Of a stretch of 64,000 nt of DNA, positions 1 to 11,845 are shown piece after piece (position 1 is the stretch's first letter; each line of letters begins with the position of its first letter). Origin of the DNA: Heterohyrax brucei. Lineage: Eukaryota > Chordata > Mammalia > Hyracoidea > Procaviidae. Where the stretch lies: NCBI GenBank assembly GCA_028571685.1, contig CM053164.1:35142501-35206500 (forward strand), read 5' to 3'. The notes below the pieces were generated by a model that made no database searches, was not told the origin of the DNA, and saw only the letters and a list, made by a program, of their open reading frames with translations. The position numbers and the translations under genes were made by a program.

Positions 1-1334
1 AGCAGTGCCCTCTGAGACTCTGTGGTCATCAGCCACGAGGACAAACTTGGCCCCTGAGCTCTCCAAGAGCCTGCAGGAAAGCCTGGTTGATTTGCTGTCT
101 GGAGACTGCTATTAAAGCTTTGAATACATGCACAATACTTTGGGTGCTAAAGTTGTTTATAATCATTGCAGCAGCCCGTTTGATGACTACTAATGGGTTC
201 ATTCACGCTAAGTGACATGCATTAGAATTTCCCTTCCCCCACACAACAGTATGAAGACGTGTCAAAGATTCCAGGCACGGAAGTCGCTCTGAGTAGCCCT
301 ACCTTGGATGGAGAAATTTCACCAAATGAATTTGCCCCACCGGATGCCTGTGTGAACAGCTCTAGCACCTTTGGGCTGTGGGGACAAGGTGTCCTGTTTC
401 TGAGCTGCCATTTCTGAAAGCTCCATGACAGGGGCAGAGTCCCCCACTCTGTAGGCCTCCTATGGAGGATGTGATTTATCATGCGCATTATTAATGAGCT
501 GCGTCCTAAAGTTATTCTGGCTGCATGTGGCGCTTAGAGGACTTGGGAACATAACTTGGCAGGCTAGATAGGCTTTTAAAGGCAGTGCTTCCCCAGTCTG
601 TTTTTTTTTTTAAAAAAATCTTAATATCAAAGAAGAAATCGTAGAGCGTTGGTTGGGGGAGAAATGAACAAGAGCAAAAATGGGTTGCAAAGTGTAAAAT
701 TATGAAAAGAAAACTAATATATACACATAAATATTTAAAGAAATTACATTCATTTCCATTCTGCTCTCTTTCTCTCAATCTTGGGCCCACTGTCTTGCCA
801 GGAAGGCCTCCTGCTCTCTCTACCTTATCAGCTCCTGCAGGTCGTTGAGGGCTCCCTTAGACATGTGCAAAATTTCCTCATTTCCTTCCCCTGAACTTAG
901 ATCGTGCTCCCTCCTGGACATTCCCTCCTAAGCCATTTGGCACTTTATTAACTCAGTTATTTAACCAAGCAGATACGGATTCTTTGCCGTGCAAGAAACT
1001 CTGGCAGGTGCTAGCTAACCCCAGGGTCTTAGATGAGTCAGCTTTGCCTGTGGGTGTTTGGTCTACCTCAAAAGGTTGAGTCCCTAAAGGGAAGGAAGCA
1101 CATCCGATTCATGGGTGATGCTGCCCAAACTTGTCACAGCGTGTACCACACTCTGGACCCTCAGGGAATGCTGAGTGACCATGTTGGCCTGAGCATGGTG
1201 GAGGTGATCTTTCTTGCTCTTTGTCATTGTCCCCTAGCAGGATGTTGCCAACAGCGTCACTGTCCATCTTCCCAGAGGGTAAGTGGAAACAGTGGACTGG
1301 AAACTCAAGAAGAAGTTTCTCAGACACTCAAAAG
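1..1334. other. Non-repetitive or very old sequence, no gene seen
   Basis: No convincing exon, SINE or LINE is visible. The largest open frame (117 codons, 1033-1386) has no recognisable domain, runs into a SINE and is best read as chance. There is a short T-run then A-run at 601-617. Confidence 0.5.
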
Positions 1335-1583
1335 GAAAAAAAAAAAAATGCTGTCAAGTCTAATTCAACTTGTAGAAATTTTATGAGTGACAGAACAGAC
1401 CTGCGCTCCATAGAGTTTTCAATGGCTGCATTTTTGAAGTTAGATCAACAGGGCATATTGTGGGGAGGGTTGTTTTTTAGTTGTTTTTTTTTTTTTCTTT
1501 TTAGGTACTTCTGGGTGGACTGAAGCACCCAACCTTCTGGCAGCTGAGACCATTCACCATTGGTACCACCCAGGGAGGCCCTC
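1335..1583 (-). repeat. AfroSINE type B, antisense
   Basis: The + strand shows the reversed SINE: an A-rich tail, 'ctgtcaagtctaattcaact', then 'tccatagagttttcaatggc', then the head 'gtggactgaagcacccaacc' ending in 'accacccaggg'. A T-rich expansion (1471-1502) lies between body and head. Type B differs from type A by the extra 'ttcaatggctgatttttc' module. Confidence 0.75.
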
Positions 1584-1593
1584 TTGGACAAAA

Positions 1594-1763
1594 GACAAAA
1601 ACCAACCCCCCTGCCGTCAAGCCAATTCCAACTCATAGTAACCCTGTAGGACAGGGTACAACTGTCCATAGAGTTTCTAAGGAGTGCCTGGTGGATTTGA
1701 ACTGCAGACCTTTTGGCTAGCAGCCATAGCACTTAACCACTACTCCACCAGGGTTTCCAGGAC
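1594..1763 (-). repeat. AfroSINE type A, antisense
   Basis: Nearly complete tRNA-headed SINE in reverse: 'gccgtcaagccaattccaac' tail, 'ctggtggatttgaactgcag' (B-box complement) and 'cacttaaccactactccacc' (A-box region complement). It lies directly beside the preceding type B copy. Confidence 0.9.
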
Positions 1764-2120
1764 ACTGGTTCAGCTTTATTTTTGTATAAAAACAGAATCT
1801 TGTATAAAGTTTGAAGCCTCTAACATAATCTTTTACCTTGAGCTTTCTGTTTGGTGGCACTGCATCGAAAAATAAACCAATCCGGAGATAGGGATGGTAA
1901 CGACAGGTGAGAAGAGGAACAATTCACGCCTGAAGATGGCTTCTTTCAGAGAGAAGCAGATGTTTAAGCAATGAACAAGTAATGAGCGCCAAAGAGCTTG
2001 ATAACAGAGAGTTTTGCAGGAAGACAGGAAGGAACACGGAGACAGAGGTAGAGTCCTTGGCTCTGCCCTGGTCTCTGAAAGAAAAGACAGAAGGCAGAAC
2101 ATTAGAAGAATAATCAATTC

Positions 2121-2285
2121 CTAACCTTGGTTGCATAGTGGTTAAGAGCTACTTCTGCTAACCAGAAGACTGGCAGTTCAAATCCACCAAGGACTTCTTG
2201 GAAACGCTATGTGGCAGTTCTGTTCTGTCCTTTAGGGTTGCTGTGAGTCAGAATCGATTTAATGGCAATGGTTTTGATTTGGGGG
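2121..2285 (+). repeat. AfroSINE type A, sense
   Basis: Reads head to tail on the + strand: 'catagtggttaagagc' (A-box region), 'gcagttcaaatccacc' (B box), 'tctgtcctttagggttgctg', 'gagtcagaatcgatttaatg', then a T/G-rich tail. This is the clearest forward reference copy in the first 10 kb. Confidence 0.92.
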
Positions 2286-2644
2286 TTAAACCTGGACAGA
2301 AACAACAGAGCTTTTTTAAACAAACTGAGGAAAGAGTTCTAAGAAGAGGCACTCTCCAATATCACAGCTCATCATAAAGAAGCCTCACCACGTATTACTC
2401 ATGTACCAGGCCAGCTATATATGCAGAGGCACAGTTTTATCAAATCTATCCAAATATGAGACATTGCTTTCATTATTCACTTGATTTACTTGGGGGACTG
2501 TTTATTTAGCTTGGGTAGTTAAGTCCTCCAGAGGCATGTGAAACACAAGTCAAGCCAAAAGGTAGACTCCTTCCTCCCCCAGCTTATAGACACAAAAAAA
2601 GGAAATCCTATCATTTTAGAGATTCTCACAACCTTAATATGATC

Positions 2645-3120
2645 GTTACATGTTTTCAAATTGATTCTAACTCATAGCAACCCTATGTACAATCAGACAA
2701 AACACTGCTTGGTCCTGGGCCAACCTCATAGTAGCTGCTGTGTTTGAGTTCATTGTTGTGGCTGTTGTGTCAATCCATTTCATTAAGGACCTTCCTCTTT
2801 TTCACTGACCAGCTACTGTAGTAAATATAACGTCCTTCTCTGGGGGCTGGCCTCTCCTGATAATATACCCAAAATACATGAAGTGAAATCTCACTGTCTT
2901 TGCTTCTAAGGAGCATTCTGATTGTGTTTCTTCCAAGATAGATTTATTCATTCTTCCGGCAGTCTATGGTACACTGACTATTCTTTGCCAACACCATAAT
3001 TCAAAGATAACAACTCTTCTTCAGTCTTCTTTATTCATTGTCCAGCTTTTACGTGCATCTGAGGCAACTGAAAATATCATAGCTTGTGTCAGGCATACCT
3101 TAGTACTCTGTAACCTTAAT
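2645..3120 (-). mobile_element. RTE/BovB-type LINE, 5'-truncated 3' end
   Basis: Antisense RTE 3' end. Diagnostic stretches are 'tgattctaactcatagcaac', 'gcagtctatggtacactgac' (complement of the PWTAKRTN-like motif region) and 'catagcttgtgtcaggcata'. About 475 bp remain, all from the extreme 3' end, as expected of a target-primed LINE that stopped early. Frames are broken. Confidence 0.85.
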
Positions 3121-4769
3121 AGTAATGATTTGGTCACTAAAAGATTTCACTTTAGTTCACATTAGTGCATGTAAGCCAATTTTACCTGACCAAAACATTT
3201 CCCAGAATTTTTTTGCAATGTATTAAATGCTCTTTAAGCTTCAATGAGAAACAGAATGAGTCAACAATAATTTGGCCTGAAGTTTAGGGATTTTTGACCC
3301 AGGCTTACCAGGTGCGTACTGCTGTTGTCCAGTGCAGTTAAGTACAGAGAGACCTTTCCTGGCAGAAAAGCCAATCTAGGAGAGTTCCTTGACTAGAGCC
3401 AAAGCAGTATACCATTGGCAGTGTCGCCATTCCTTTCTCCAGATACAGCTTGCATTTTAATTTAAAGGCCAGGCCATATTCTGTGATTTGGATGATAAAT
3501 CTTCTTTCCTGTGAGCTCTCTCCTCTACCTTGATCTCTGTCAGACCCTTCACTTGCTCACTTCAGAACAGAGAGAGGGAAGCAGCTAAATGGGTTATTCT
3601 TACCTCAGCATGAGACCAAATGGCAGCTTCTCGGCCAAGGTAGTTGCAACTGGGAGGCCTTGGACCTCAGCCCTCGCTCCCTCCAAGGTCATGGTAGGGA
3701 GTGGAGAGGAAAACCTCCTTCCACTGGCATACATCTTTCCCATAATCCCAAGGAGAGTTACTTTCTCCAAGAGAAAACTGGCAGACACATCAATAAGTTC
3801 GTCAAAATGAGAAATGACTTAGGGTACATCTGTTTTGAGTCAGAATCTCTCAACTACATTTGAAAAACAACAGCTCTAAACTTATCCCTCATAAGGCTTA
3901 AATCTAGATTCTTGAGTTGAATTCAGCAAAAAACATAGTCTCCCTTTCTTTTTATAAAAATCTTGATATGTGCCCAGTACCATGCTGCATGATGGAAGGG
4001 TTGGCCATTCCCCTCTACCAGTGACCCAGATTGGAGAGATATTGTAAGGTTTCATCTTCTACTGTAGGAGGGCCTGTCAGCATGCCCTCTTCTTTGCTCA
4101 GAAGGTTGCAGTCAGGGTTAAATAACAAGTGATTACCAAGTGCTTTTCTCATTGAAATGAGAATTAATATTTATGCAATTATGTGTTGATGGCTTCAGCA
4201 CTCCACTGAAAAAGATCAACATTTAAACTTAACAAAGTTAAGTTTATCACTTAACAAAAATAAAGCCATCCTGCAATGACTACCATAGTATGCTAAGAAA
4301 TAGAAATGTGCCAAGGAATTAGAGTAGAGGACAAACAGGGGGAAAAAAAAACCTTTCCCAGTTGAAAATGTTTATTCCCACACAAGGTGAAAGTTGATTT
4401 ATTTTTATGAAATGCTACAAATATGCTCTTAAAGTCACTGAATTCCTTAGCTACCTCACCCCAAATCATTGCTTTATGGAGCTTTTAAGGCCTTCAAAAC
4501 ATAGTACCATTGTTAAAACAGAGACATTCCCCAAGCAACGATCATAAACAGAATGTTATGTGAGGATAGACTCTTTGAGAGCACTGGAAATCTACTGCCC
4601 ATTTCTTTCAGTTCAGATGATGTGATTTGAACTGAATTACACACCTCAGATTGTGTCATGAACTTCTTGCTCAGACACATCTGTCTCACTTCCAATCTGG
4701 GCTCTGCATTTAGAGCTGTTCCTTGGAATCTCTGTCAGTTCATTGTAAAAATAAATGGGCTCCTCAAAC
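3121..4769. other. Unassigned sequence
   Basis: No recognisable repeat or gene. The overlapping frames at 3589-3863 (60-73 codons) have no known motif. It is SINE-free for 1.6 kb and is probably unique intronic or intergenic DNA. Confidence 0.4.
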
Positions 4770-4925
4770 ATAGAACTTCAGGGCTTCAGGGGACCTCAAT
4801 GGTCATCCTGTTCAACTTGCACATTGCTGTAGCTGAAAGGACGTAGGCCTAAGACTCAACCAGAATCATGTGACCAGTTGGTGGTAGAACTTGGACCCAA
4901 CCCAAGGTCTCAGGATGCCCAGCAT
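4770..4925 (+). repeat. Old MIR-like mammalian repeat (weak)
   Basis: 'atcatgtgaccagttggtgg' then 'agaacttggacccaacccaa' follows the MIR-type pattern of a 'cacacagctagtaagtggcagagc...gaacccagg' core. Strongly diverged. Confidence 0.4.
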
Positions 4926-5149
4926 GGTACCTTGTCCATTTTCTATCAACACATGTATGGAGTGAAACACGTGATGTTGTGAAGTCTTTGGACGTATGTG
5001 TCCCTTATTTCAGTTTACATATGTGTGAGTCTGTCGAGTTGACACCACTTGGCTTCGGCTTTTGATTTCTTTAAAAATAAACATTCCCTAAAATTAACTT
5101 TCACAGCTGCTAGCTTTTAAGAGACACTATCTTGGTCAAAACCCAAGAG

Positions 5150-5335
5150 TGGGCCAACAAACCTATGAAGTATGCACTAGTTATTAACTCCATTTAAAGG
5201 TGAAGAGACTTAATCACAAAGAGACTGTAAAAAGTGACAAAGGATAATCAATCGGTAAGTAACGAAGCTGACTTCAAACCTAACTCTATCTGGTTCCAGA
5301 GTTCAAGTTCATGAATAGTACACTGTACAAGCAAT
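5150..5335 (+). repeat. MIR-like repeat (weak)
   Basis: 'ttattaactccatttaaagg' then 'tgaagagacttaatcacaaa' and 'gacttcaaacctaactctat' correspond in order to the MIR core (two-exponential 'tacagatgaggaaactgag ... gaacccaggtct'). Diverged, no TSD visible. Confidence 0.45.
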
Positions 5336-6737
5336 GGTGAGCTTCCCATCGTTGTTGATGTTCAAGCAGAGTTAGAGGACCCCCGGTGAGAGAGACAAAT
5401 TTTAAGAGAATCTCTTAAAAGCAAAGGGAAGCCAAGTTTCTTCTAAGTTCCCTCCAATCTTGAACTTCTCTGAGTTTACAATCCTATAATTGCTGCCGGT
5501 CTGAGCAGCCAAGAGAAATTTCAATGAAGAAGTAAAATGAGAATGGGATTTGAAGCAGAGTCAGAATTTCCTTAGAGAAAAGGGAAATTGGTGATGGGGA
5601 TGAGTGGTTTTCAGTAGGTAGGAGGAAGGTAGGAAGGGTGGTAAGAAAGGTGAAGGTAAGGTATTACACCCTCAGGCTTTCCTAGTTAAAAGATGCTCGC
5701 AGCTGGAGTCTCACCTGTCTCCGTGCCTGACTATGGTATCCTCTGAGCCCAGTTGAGCCTCTGTCTTTTGTGTGGCCTGATTATACTGGACTGAACTCTC
5801 TCAACTACTAAAGTCGCATGGTACAAAAACAGATATAAGGTCAATGTTACGAGCCCTTCCTATAGCATTTTCCCAAGCCCTAAATTAAACACACACACAC
5901 GATGCTTCCAACGTTCACTACAAGTTAAATTCTGCTAAGGGTCTAAGTGCCCGTGTAGCTATATTATCCTTAATGTGAGCTTCTTGCACATTGAGTGGGA
6001 AAGAAAGTAGGCTTCAGAGCCCTCATTTCCCAGAGCAGCTCCCCAATTTAAGCAGAGTCAGAAGCACAGTTTTTTGAAGGATGGTTTTCTGTCCCTGCCA
6101 CAGTTCAGGCAGTAGATACGTGTTTCTGATGAGGCAGATGCCAGACATGGAACTTGTTCATCTTCAAGCTAAGTTTTTATTTGCACTGATTTCAACAGGT
6201 TACTAGGCAGAATGTGTTACCACTTCTCTACTTTCTACGGAATAGGAAAGGCAGGTTCCCAAAACATCTCAGAAGGGTTTCTGGGTCAGTAGGAGAAAAG
6301 AATTGCTGAGAAGCTTGGCTCAGAGTCCATAGAGAGGCTCTATGAGGCGGATGGTGAGGGGAAATGAAAGGGCTATATTTAGGTTGCTTGACTTGAGGTA
6401 GCAGAGCGGGGTGGAAAAGACCCATATGCAACACGAAATGTCCAAAGGAGGAGACTGCAGGGTGCTCTCCAGGACTTAGGGGAGAAGTACCTTCATAGCT
6501 TGGGCACACGTTGCATGCGGAGTCCATAGAGCAGGGCCCTGGGAAAGCAGTCCTGTTTATTTGCTCCGCTTTCTAAAAAATGCTCCAAGCAAACCTTGAA
6601 TTTGTCACCCTTCATCAGTTTCTGAGACACATCTGTTCATTTCTGCCAAAGGAAATAGGAATCTGTAAAAGGGAAAATAAAGAAATGTCATGTGTAGAAT
6701 ATCCTGTGTCTTTCCACTGATGAATAGTACATTCTAG
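5336..6737. other. Unassigned sequence with a short (CA)n
   Basis: No gene or assigned repeat. A short (AC) run lies at about 5888-5899. The 99-codon minus-strand frame at 6228-6527 has no recognisable domain and no repeat homology that I can see. Confidence 0.4.
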
Positions 6738-6950
6738 GGTTCCCTTTGTCTCTGAGTGGTGCAAACAGTTAATGCACTCACTTGCTAACAGATGGTTGGA
6801 GGCTCCAATCCCCCCAGAGGGGACTAGAAACAAAGGCCTAGTGATCTATTTTTTCAAAAAATAATCCATTGACAACCCTCTGGAGCACAGTTCTTCTCTG
6901 ACATACATCGGGTCATCAGGAGTCTAAATCAACTGAGCAGCGACCGGTGA
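6738..6950 (+). repeat. AfroSINE type B, sense
   Basis: Forward type B copy: 'ctctgagtggtgcaaacagt' head, 'ggttggaggctccaatcccc' (B-box region), 'aaacaaaggcctagtgatct' body module, 'aatccattgacaaccctctg', then a decayed tail 'aatcaactgagcagcgaccg'. Confidence 0.85.
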
Positions 6951-6984
6951 TGCTGGTAGCATCTTGTCCTCCCACATAAAATCT

Positions 6985-7143
6985 GAATTGGCGGCCATTG
7001 AGTCAATTCCGACTCATAGCGACCCTATAGACAGGGTATAACTGCCTCACAGAGTTTCCAAGGAGTGCCTGGTGGATTTGAACCACCAGCCTTCTGCTTA
7101 GCAGTTGTAGCACTTAATCACTATGCCACCAGGATTTCCATGC
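6985..7143 (-). repeat. AfroSINE type A, antisense
   Basis: Near full-length reverse copy: 'gtcaattccgactcatagcg', 'gtgcctggtggatttgaacc', 'cacttaatcactatgccacc'. It is among the least diverged copies here and so probably relatively young. Confidence 0.92.
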
Positions 7144-7499
7144 CTCCTACATAGGTGCCAGCAAACATTTACCTCCTACAAAGTCTGCTTTCAAGTGCAA
7201 GACGGAAGCTTTATCTTTTCTTTGACAGCCGTGAAGCTCTCCTTTAAGGCTTGTTGGACAAAGCTATTTTCATCCTGGCCTTCTGGTGTATTTCTCACCC
7301 TCCCACCACCATCTATCAGATGACATTTGATCTTTAATTGCCTTTTAATGATTCTAGTGTGACCACATCTTTTATTATAGCCTGACTCAAATCCTCTTTG
7401 GAAATAAGTGAGTTATTGATACTAAACAGAATCAAAAATTGTTTAAGATGAAGTGTGGGGAGGGATTTGAACTTCCAGTAACTATATATAGAATTTCAG

Positions 7500-7655
7500 A
7501 GCAAAAAGAGAACATACAATCTAATGTCTCATTTTGACGAGCAGAACACTGACATCCAGAAAAGGAAATGAAATTTGTCTAATGAAGGTCACACAACCAG
7601 TCAGTGAACTGAAACAGAGGTCACAGCCACTAAACAAGGCACCATTCCTTTGCCA
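7500..7655 (+). repeat. MIR-like repeat (weak)
   Basis: 'gaacactgacatccagaaaa' and 'aaggtcacacaaccagtcag' match the MIR core order (lymph of 'ggtcacacagctagtaagtg'). Heavily diverged. Confidence 0.4.
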
Positions 7656-7659
7656 CCTC

Positions 7660-7710
7660 CTGCACTAGGGTGTCTATGAGACAGAATCAATTCAATGGCA
7701 ATGGGTATTA
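7660..7710 (+). repeat. SINE/RTE 3' tail fragment
   Basis: Only the terminal module remains: 'tgtctatgagacagaatcaa' followed by 'ttcaatggcaatgggtatt'. It cannot be assigned to SINE or RTE because the two families share this end. Confidence 0.7.
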
Positions 7711-8244
7711 GAGCTTTGGCCCCCTCTTTAGATCCTGTTTCAGATACGTCTTCCATTTCCAGCAAGACTTAAGAAAGGCATGACTCTCTTCCTTCCTTTA
7801 TCCTTTCTGTTTTTCATAAAGTTTTTGCTTAGACAGCAGTGGTGTCTACTTTGCTTTTGACAGTTAAAATTCAGGGAGCAGGAATAGTATCACCAGACAT
7901 CGCTGGAGATGTGCCGCCACAAACAAGCTGTGACCCCGGCATTTTTCAGGAAGACATGCAGGATGTAATTAACCATCAAAAGGACACTCATTTGCCCTGC
8001 AGCAATGTGCAAAATACACTGTCTGTCCCCAAAGTCCCAAATATCTTGTGTCGAGTTTCTTTCCTCCCACTCTGCAAACAACACTTTGGGGAAAGCACAG
8101 ATTCCTCTTGAGAGTTTGTTGTTTTGCTTGTTCTCAACTTGAAGTGACAATTCCTTGAGTGAAGAGCCTGCGGCTGCTGTGAAAATAAGAAGACAGTGTG
8201 CACATGATGACAGGAAGAAGAGCTAGTGAACCCTCAGTGAACTG
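7711..8244. other. Unassigned sequence
   Basis: Two overlapping frames (90 codons +, 86 codons -) are open here but carry no recognisable motif. No splice-flanked exon is evident. Confidence 0.35.
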
Positions 8245-8545
8245 TAGCACGGCCCTGCTTTGCCCTTTCAGACCCCCAACCTCCCCATTGCCACAAGATC
8301 AAGTTCAAACACCTTAATCCTGTCCACAAGGCCTCCCTTGGCCTGCCCCCTGCCTGTCTCCACAGATGGTGCTGGTCACCCCTTACCCTTCACCTTACAT
8401 TCCAGAAATACTAAACTGCCTGTAGCTTCCCCTGTACATGGAGCTTGTCCTTGTCTTGGACCTCTGCACATGTGGTCCCTCTGCTAGGCCTCCACCCCTC
8501 TAATTTGTCCTTTCTTCCCCCTCTGGGATCTCGAGGGGCCAGTTC
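8245..8545 (+). repeat. L2 LINE fragment (likely)
   Basis: 'ccacaaggcctcccttggcc', then 'cctctgcacatgtggtccct' and 'ctgctaggcctccacccctc' match the usual L2 progression ('aaggccctacatgatctggcc ... gcacttgctgttccctctgcc'). Sense on the + strand, frames broken. Confidence 0.6.
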
Positions 8546-9792
8546 CTGGCTGTTGATGGGGCTTCATTTTTTTTCTTGGTACAGTATAATTTAATTCAAA
8601 CCATTAGAAAGATTCATTACATTCTAGAATTCTTCAGTTTAGCTTTGAAGTTCATGGGTCCTTGAAATGTCCAGAGCATTGGCTTTTCACTAAAGATCAT
8701 GGACCAGACTGTAGCCACGTGGTCTTCTGGTCCTCAGCACTGTGTCTTGTCTCTATGGTCTGTGGGATAGCGTCCCAGGCAGGAAGTGACTCAAAATCCT
8801 GTTTAAGCATCGGACACTTCAGTCTCTGGTTTCCTTTCCCCAGAACCATAAAGCTTAAGAAAGCACCTTTCTTTCTCTGCCTCTGGAAAAATACTCTATA
8901 TTCACCAGAGTATGCTTCTCTCACCTACACCCTAGGAAATCTGGAACCTCCAGAAGCCCCATGAGGTCAGCTTGTGATGGAAAAAGCTAGGGTGTGGAGA
9001 AAAGGCAGAACTCAAGAGAACCAAGCACTACTCTCACAGTGGCAGATGAGTAAACAAAAATCAGCAGGGCATGACCCAGAAATTTCCATGGAGCAAGTCC
9101 AAATCCAAAAGTCACACTTTGTTAATAGGATCTTAAAATGAATCATCAGAGAATCATGCATTTAAAATTTCTTTGGCTTAGCTCTTTAAACAATTATAGG
9201 ATCACAGGCTGTTAGGACTTGTATAATACTTCAAATCCACCCACCTTTATCAGATGAGATGGCCCAGACCAAGAGAGGCAAATTAACAAATTCCAATTTT
9301 CCTGCTACGGCCCAATTCTCTTGTTCCCCAGCCCCGCCCTTGCTGCCTCATCCAGGGATCTGGCCTCCGTTCACACAGCTCTAAGTTACACACAGGGAAG
9401 GAATCTCCACACTTGCCATGAGGATTCCAAGTGGGGGTGCCGCAGCAGGAACATTAAAAAGGCTGCCTGACAGTGAATGACAGCAAAAGCTTCTCCTCCC
9501 TCTCCCAATGTGTCTAAGTGGTGACACGCAGATGCTGTGCTATCCGAAGTCTTGTCCCCGTTTTCTGTTGATCCTCTGGACCACTCCTCCAGAGCATCAA
9601 AATAAGAAGCTTTAGAAATCTGTCCTCCACCACTGCCTAGTAGAGTCTCTCTTAGAATCTTCTGCAGGATTAAATGTCCACCAGGGACAGCAGGTCACAG
9701 GCTTCCATAGTTCAGTGCAAGTTCCAGGATACTTCCCTCCCTTGTATATACAATTTTCTTTCTGATCTCAGTTCCTTGGGCCTCAATATTTC
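8546..9792. other. Unassigned sequence
   Basis: No recognisable repeat except a possible old MIR-like core at about 9190-9300 ('atcagatgagatggcccaga'). The 100-codon frame at 8662-8964 is unmatched to any family I know. Confidence 0.35.
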
Positions 9793-10163
9793 TCCTCAGC
9801 CAGTTGCCATTGAGTTGATGCTGACTGCTGACATCCCCTGTGTGTAAGAGTTGACCCTTGCTCTACAGAATTTTAATGGCTGACACTTCATAAGTAGATC
9901 TCTAGGCCGTTCTTACCCCAAACTGAAAAACCAAACCTGCTATTGTTGAGCCAATTCCAACTCATAGTGACCCTACAGGACAGGGTGATAACTGCCCCAC
10001 AGAGTTTCCAAGGAGCACCTGGCAGATTTAAACTGCTGACTTTTTGGTTAGCAGATATAGCACTTAACCACTCCACTGCCAGGGTTTCTTCTAAGTGGAC
10101 TCAAACCTCCAACTTCTCAGCTAGACGGCAATCAGATTAACCATTTGTCCTACCCAGGGACTT
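9793..10163 (-). repeat. AfroSINE type B interrupted by a type A copy
   Basis: The outer type B copy begins with 'gttgccattgagttgatgct', runs to 'gatctctaggccgttcttac' and resumes after the inner SINE with 'ctaagtggactcaaacctcc' and 'cctacccagggac'. Both copies are antisense; the outer copy must be the older. Confidence 0.85.
9919..10090 (-). repeat. AfroSINE type A nested in type B
   Basis: Complete inner copy: 'ttgagccaattccaactcat', 'agcacctggcagatttaaac', 'cacttaaccactccactgcc'. 'gttctta' before and 'tttcttcta' after it look like a decayed TSD. Confidence 0.88.
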
Positions 10164-10387
10164 CTTATATATCTTCCCAGACCCAGAATTCCTGTAACCT
10201 GTAGTTCAGACATAATGAAAACATAAAAGACTTCTTCAGGGCTCAGATAGATAGGTCTGAACTAAGTGCAACACCAGAGAGAACTCTGATACGGAGAGTT
10301 GGAAGAATCACTGTCCTTACTGAGAAAAGGGCAGTCCATCCAAAGATGGTAATATTACTTTCAGGCTTTAGGACTCAGGTGTGAGTG

Positions 10388-10446
10388 GTCACCAGATACC
10401 TACAGAGCCAGACACATGCAGTCACAAGATACCTACAGAGCAGACA
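10388..10446. repeat. Two-copy tandem duplication, unit about 33 bp
   Basis: 'agatacctacagagccagac' recurs as 'agatacctacagagcagaca' 33 bp downstream with one missing base. Each is preceded by 'gtcac'. Confidence 0.8.
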
Positions 10447-10479
10447 TAGCTCATTTGCTATATCTAGTAATATTTGGTC

Positions 10480-11205
10480 AGAAGGAGTCATAAGCATAGC
10501 CATGTTTGGTAGGCACAGCAATAATGGCTAGCAGTTTGGGGCAACTGTGCTTTCTGTGGAAGATCTCATTTTATCCTCAAATAATTTTATGGGTAACACT
10601 GTTCTGAGAGGTAGACTAATGCCTCCTCAGGCATGACCACATCTGATCCACAAACCTGTGAATATGTTACCTTACTTGGCAAAAGGGATTTTACAAATAG
10701 GACTAAGTTAAATATTTTGAGATGGGGAGATCAGCCTGGAATATCAAGGTGGGCCCTATCTAATCACAAGACTCCTTACAAGAGGAAGGTAGGAGAATCA
10801 CAAAAGGAGATGACAAAACCAAAGTCAGAGTGATGAGATAAATAACTTGCAGATGAAAGAGAGCCCTTTGCCAAGAAATGAAGTCAGCCTCTGGAAACTG
10901 AAAAACGCGAGAAAACAAATCATCCCCTAGAGCCTAAAGGAACCCATTTCAAATTTCTGACTCCCAGAATTATAAGATAAAAAAAAAAAAAAATGTGTTG
11001 TTTGAAGCCAGTAAGTTTGTGGTAATTTGTTACAGCAGCAATAGGAAACTAATACAACTATCATCATCCCCCTTTTAAAGATGAAGAAATTAAGACCGAG
11101 TGCTGAAATAACTTATCCCCAGTCATACAGCTAGCAAGTGGCAGATCCAGGACTTGAACTCAAGTAGTTTGACTCCAAAACCTGGAGTCTTATCTACTAA
11201 AATGC
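10480..11205 (+). repeat. MIR split by an MLT1-type LTR
   Basis: Left part about 10480-10607 ('agatctcattttatcctcaa' as in the MIR 'catttaatcctcacaacaac') and right part about 11056-11205 ('aagatgaagaaattaagacc', 'catacagctagcaagtggca', 'ggacttgaactcaagtagtt'). The two halves are adjacent in MIR order, so the LTR came later. Confidence 0.8.
10608..11055 (+). mobile_element. Solo MaLR LTR, MLT1-like
   Basis: Pattern of an ERVL-MaLR LTR: 'acctgtgaatatgttacctt', 'acttggcaaaagggatttta', 'gtgggccctatctaatcaca', an A-rich run at 10979-10993, then 'gtttgtggtaatttgttaca' and the end 'ggaaactaataca'. No internal retroviral genes remain. It interrupts a MIR. Confidence 0.85.
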
Positions 11206-11331
11206 TAACTACTAATTGAATCTATAAATTAGTAAATACTGAAAAGATGTTCTTGATGTATAGACCTTACATGTGAAAGAGGAGATGATATACAATGATA
11301 CAGATCTCATCAGACACCTAACACAGGGAAA

Positions 11332-11404
11332 TGTGTGTGTGTGTGTGTGCATGTGTGTATACATATACATATACAGCTATATGTGTATATGTGTGTGTAT
11401 ATTA
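11332..11404. repeat. (TG)n/(TATG)n microsatellite
   Basis: Alternating purine/pyrimidine tract: (TG)n followed by 'tatacatatacatataca' and back to TG. Imperfect. Confidence 0.95.
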
Positions 11405-11619
11405 ATTTCCTTTTCACCAGAGTTACCACGGTATAAAACAATCAAGAATAATGTTTTAGAGGATTTGTAACTTAAACTTGGCCCTAAGGGATGGCTGGGG
11501 TCAGGCAGGCTAGAAGGAGATGCAAGAGTGAGCAAAAAGTGGAGAATAACTTCCTTTTAACTCCTGCAAAGGGCAGTCTTGCACATATGCAGATTCCTTC
11601 GTTATCTGCCCTAGGCTCA

Positions 11620-11837
11620 CTTTCCCGTTGTGGTTCTTCTGTGCTATCAAGTCCTTTCTGAGTCTTAGCAACCCTCCACAACAGAGTAGAACTGCCCATG
11701 GGGTTTTCTAGGCTGTCATCTTTACCGGAGCCAATCACCAGGTCTTTTCCCACCCCCAGTGCTGCTCTTGGGTTCAAATCCCTAACTTGTCAGTCTGCAG
11801 AGAGCACTTAATCATTGCATCATCGGGGCCCCTCTCA
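11620..11837 (-). repeat. AfroSINE type C, antisense
   Basis: Variant body: 'ctatcaagtcctttctgagt', 'ggttttctaggctgtcatct', 'ttaccggagccaatcaccag', head 'gcacttaatcattgcatcat'. The 'aggctgtaatctttacggaa' module separates type C from A and B. Confidence 0.75.
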
Positions 11838-11845
11838 CCTCCTTT

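Noticed and set aside
7120-7323. 66-codon frame beginning in a SINE
   Set aside because: The start codon lies in an AfroSINE head and the rest has no known motif.
11332-11404. Possible CRISPR-like or structured array in the TG/TA tract
   Set aside because: An ordinary dinucleotide microsatellite with no spacer structure.
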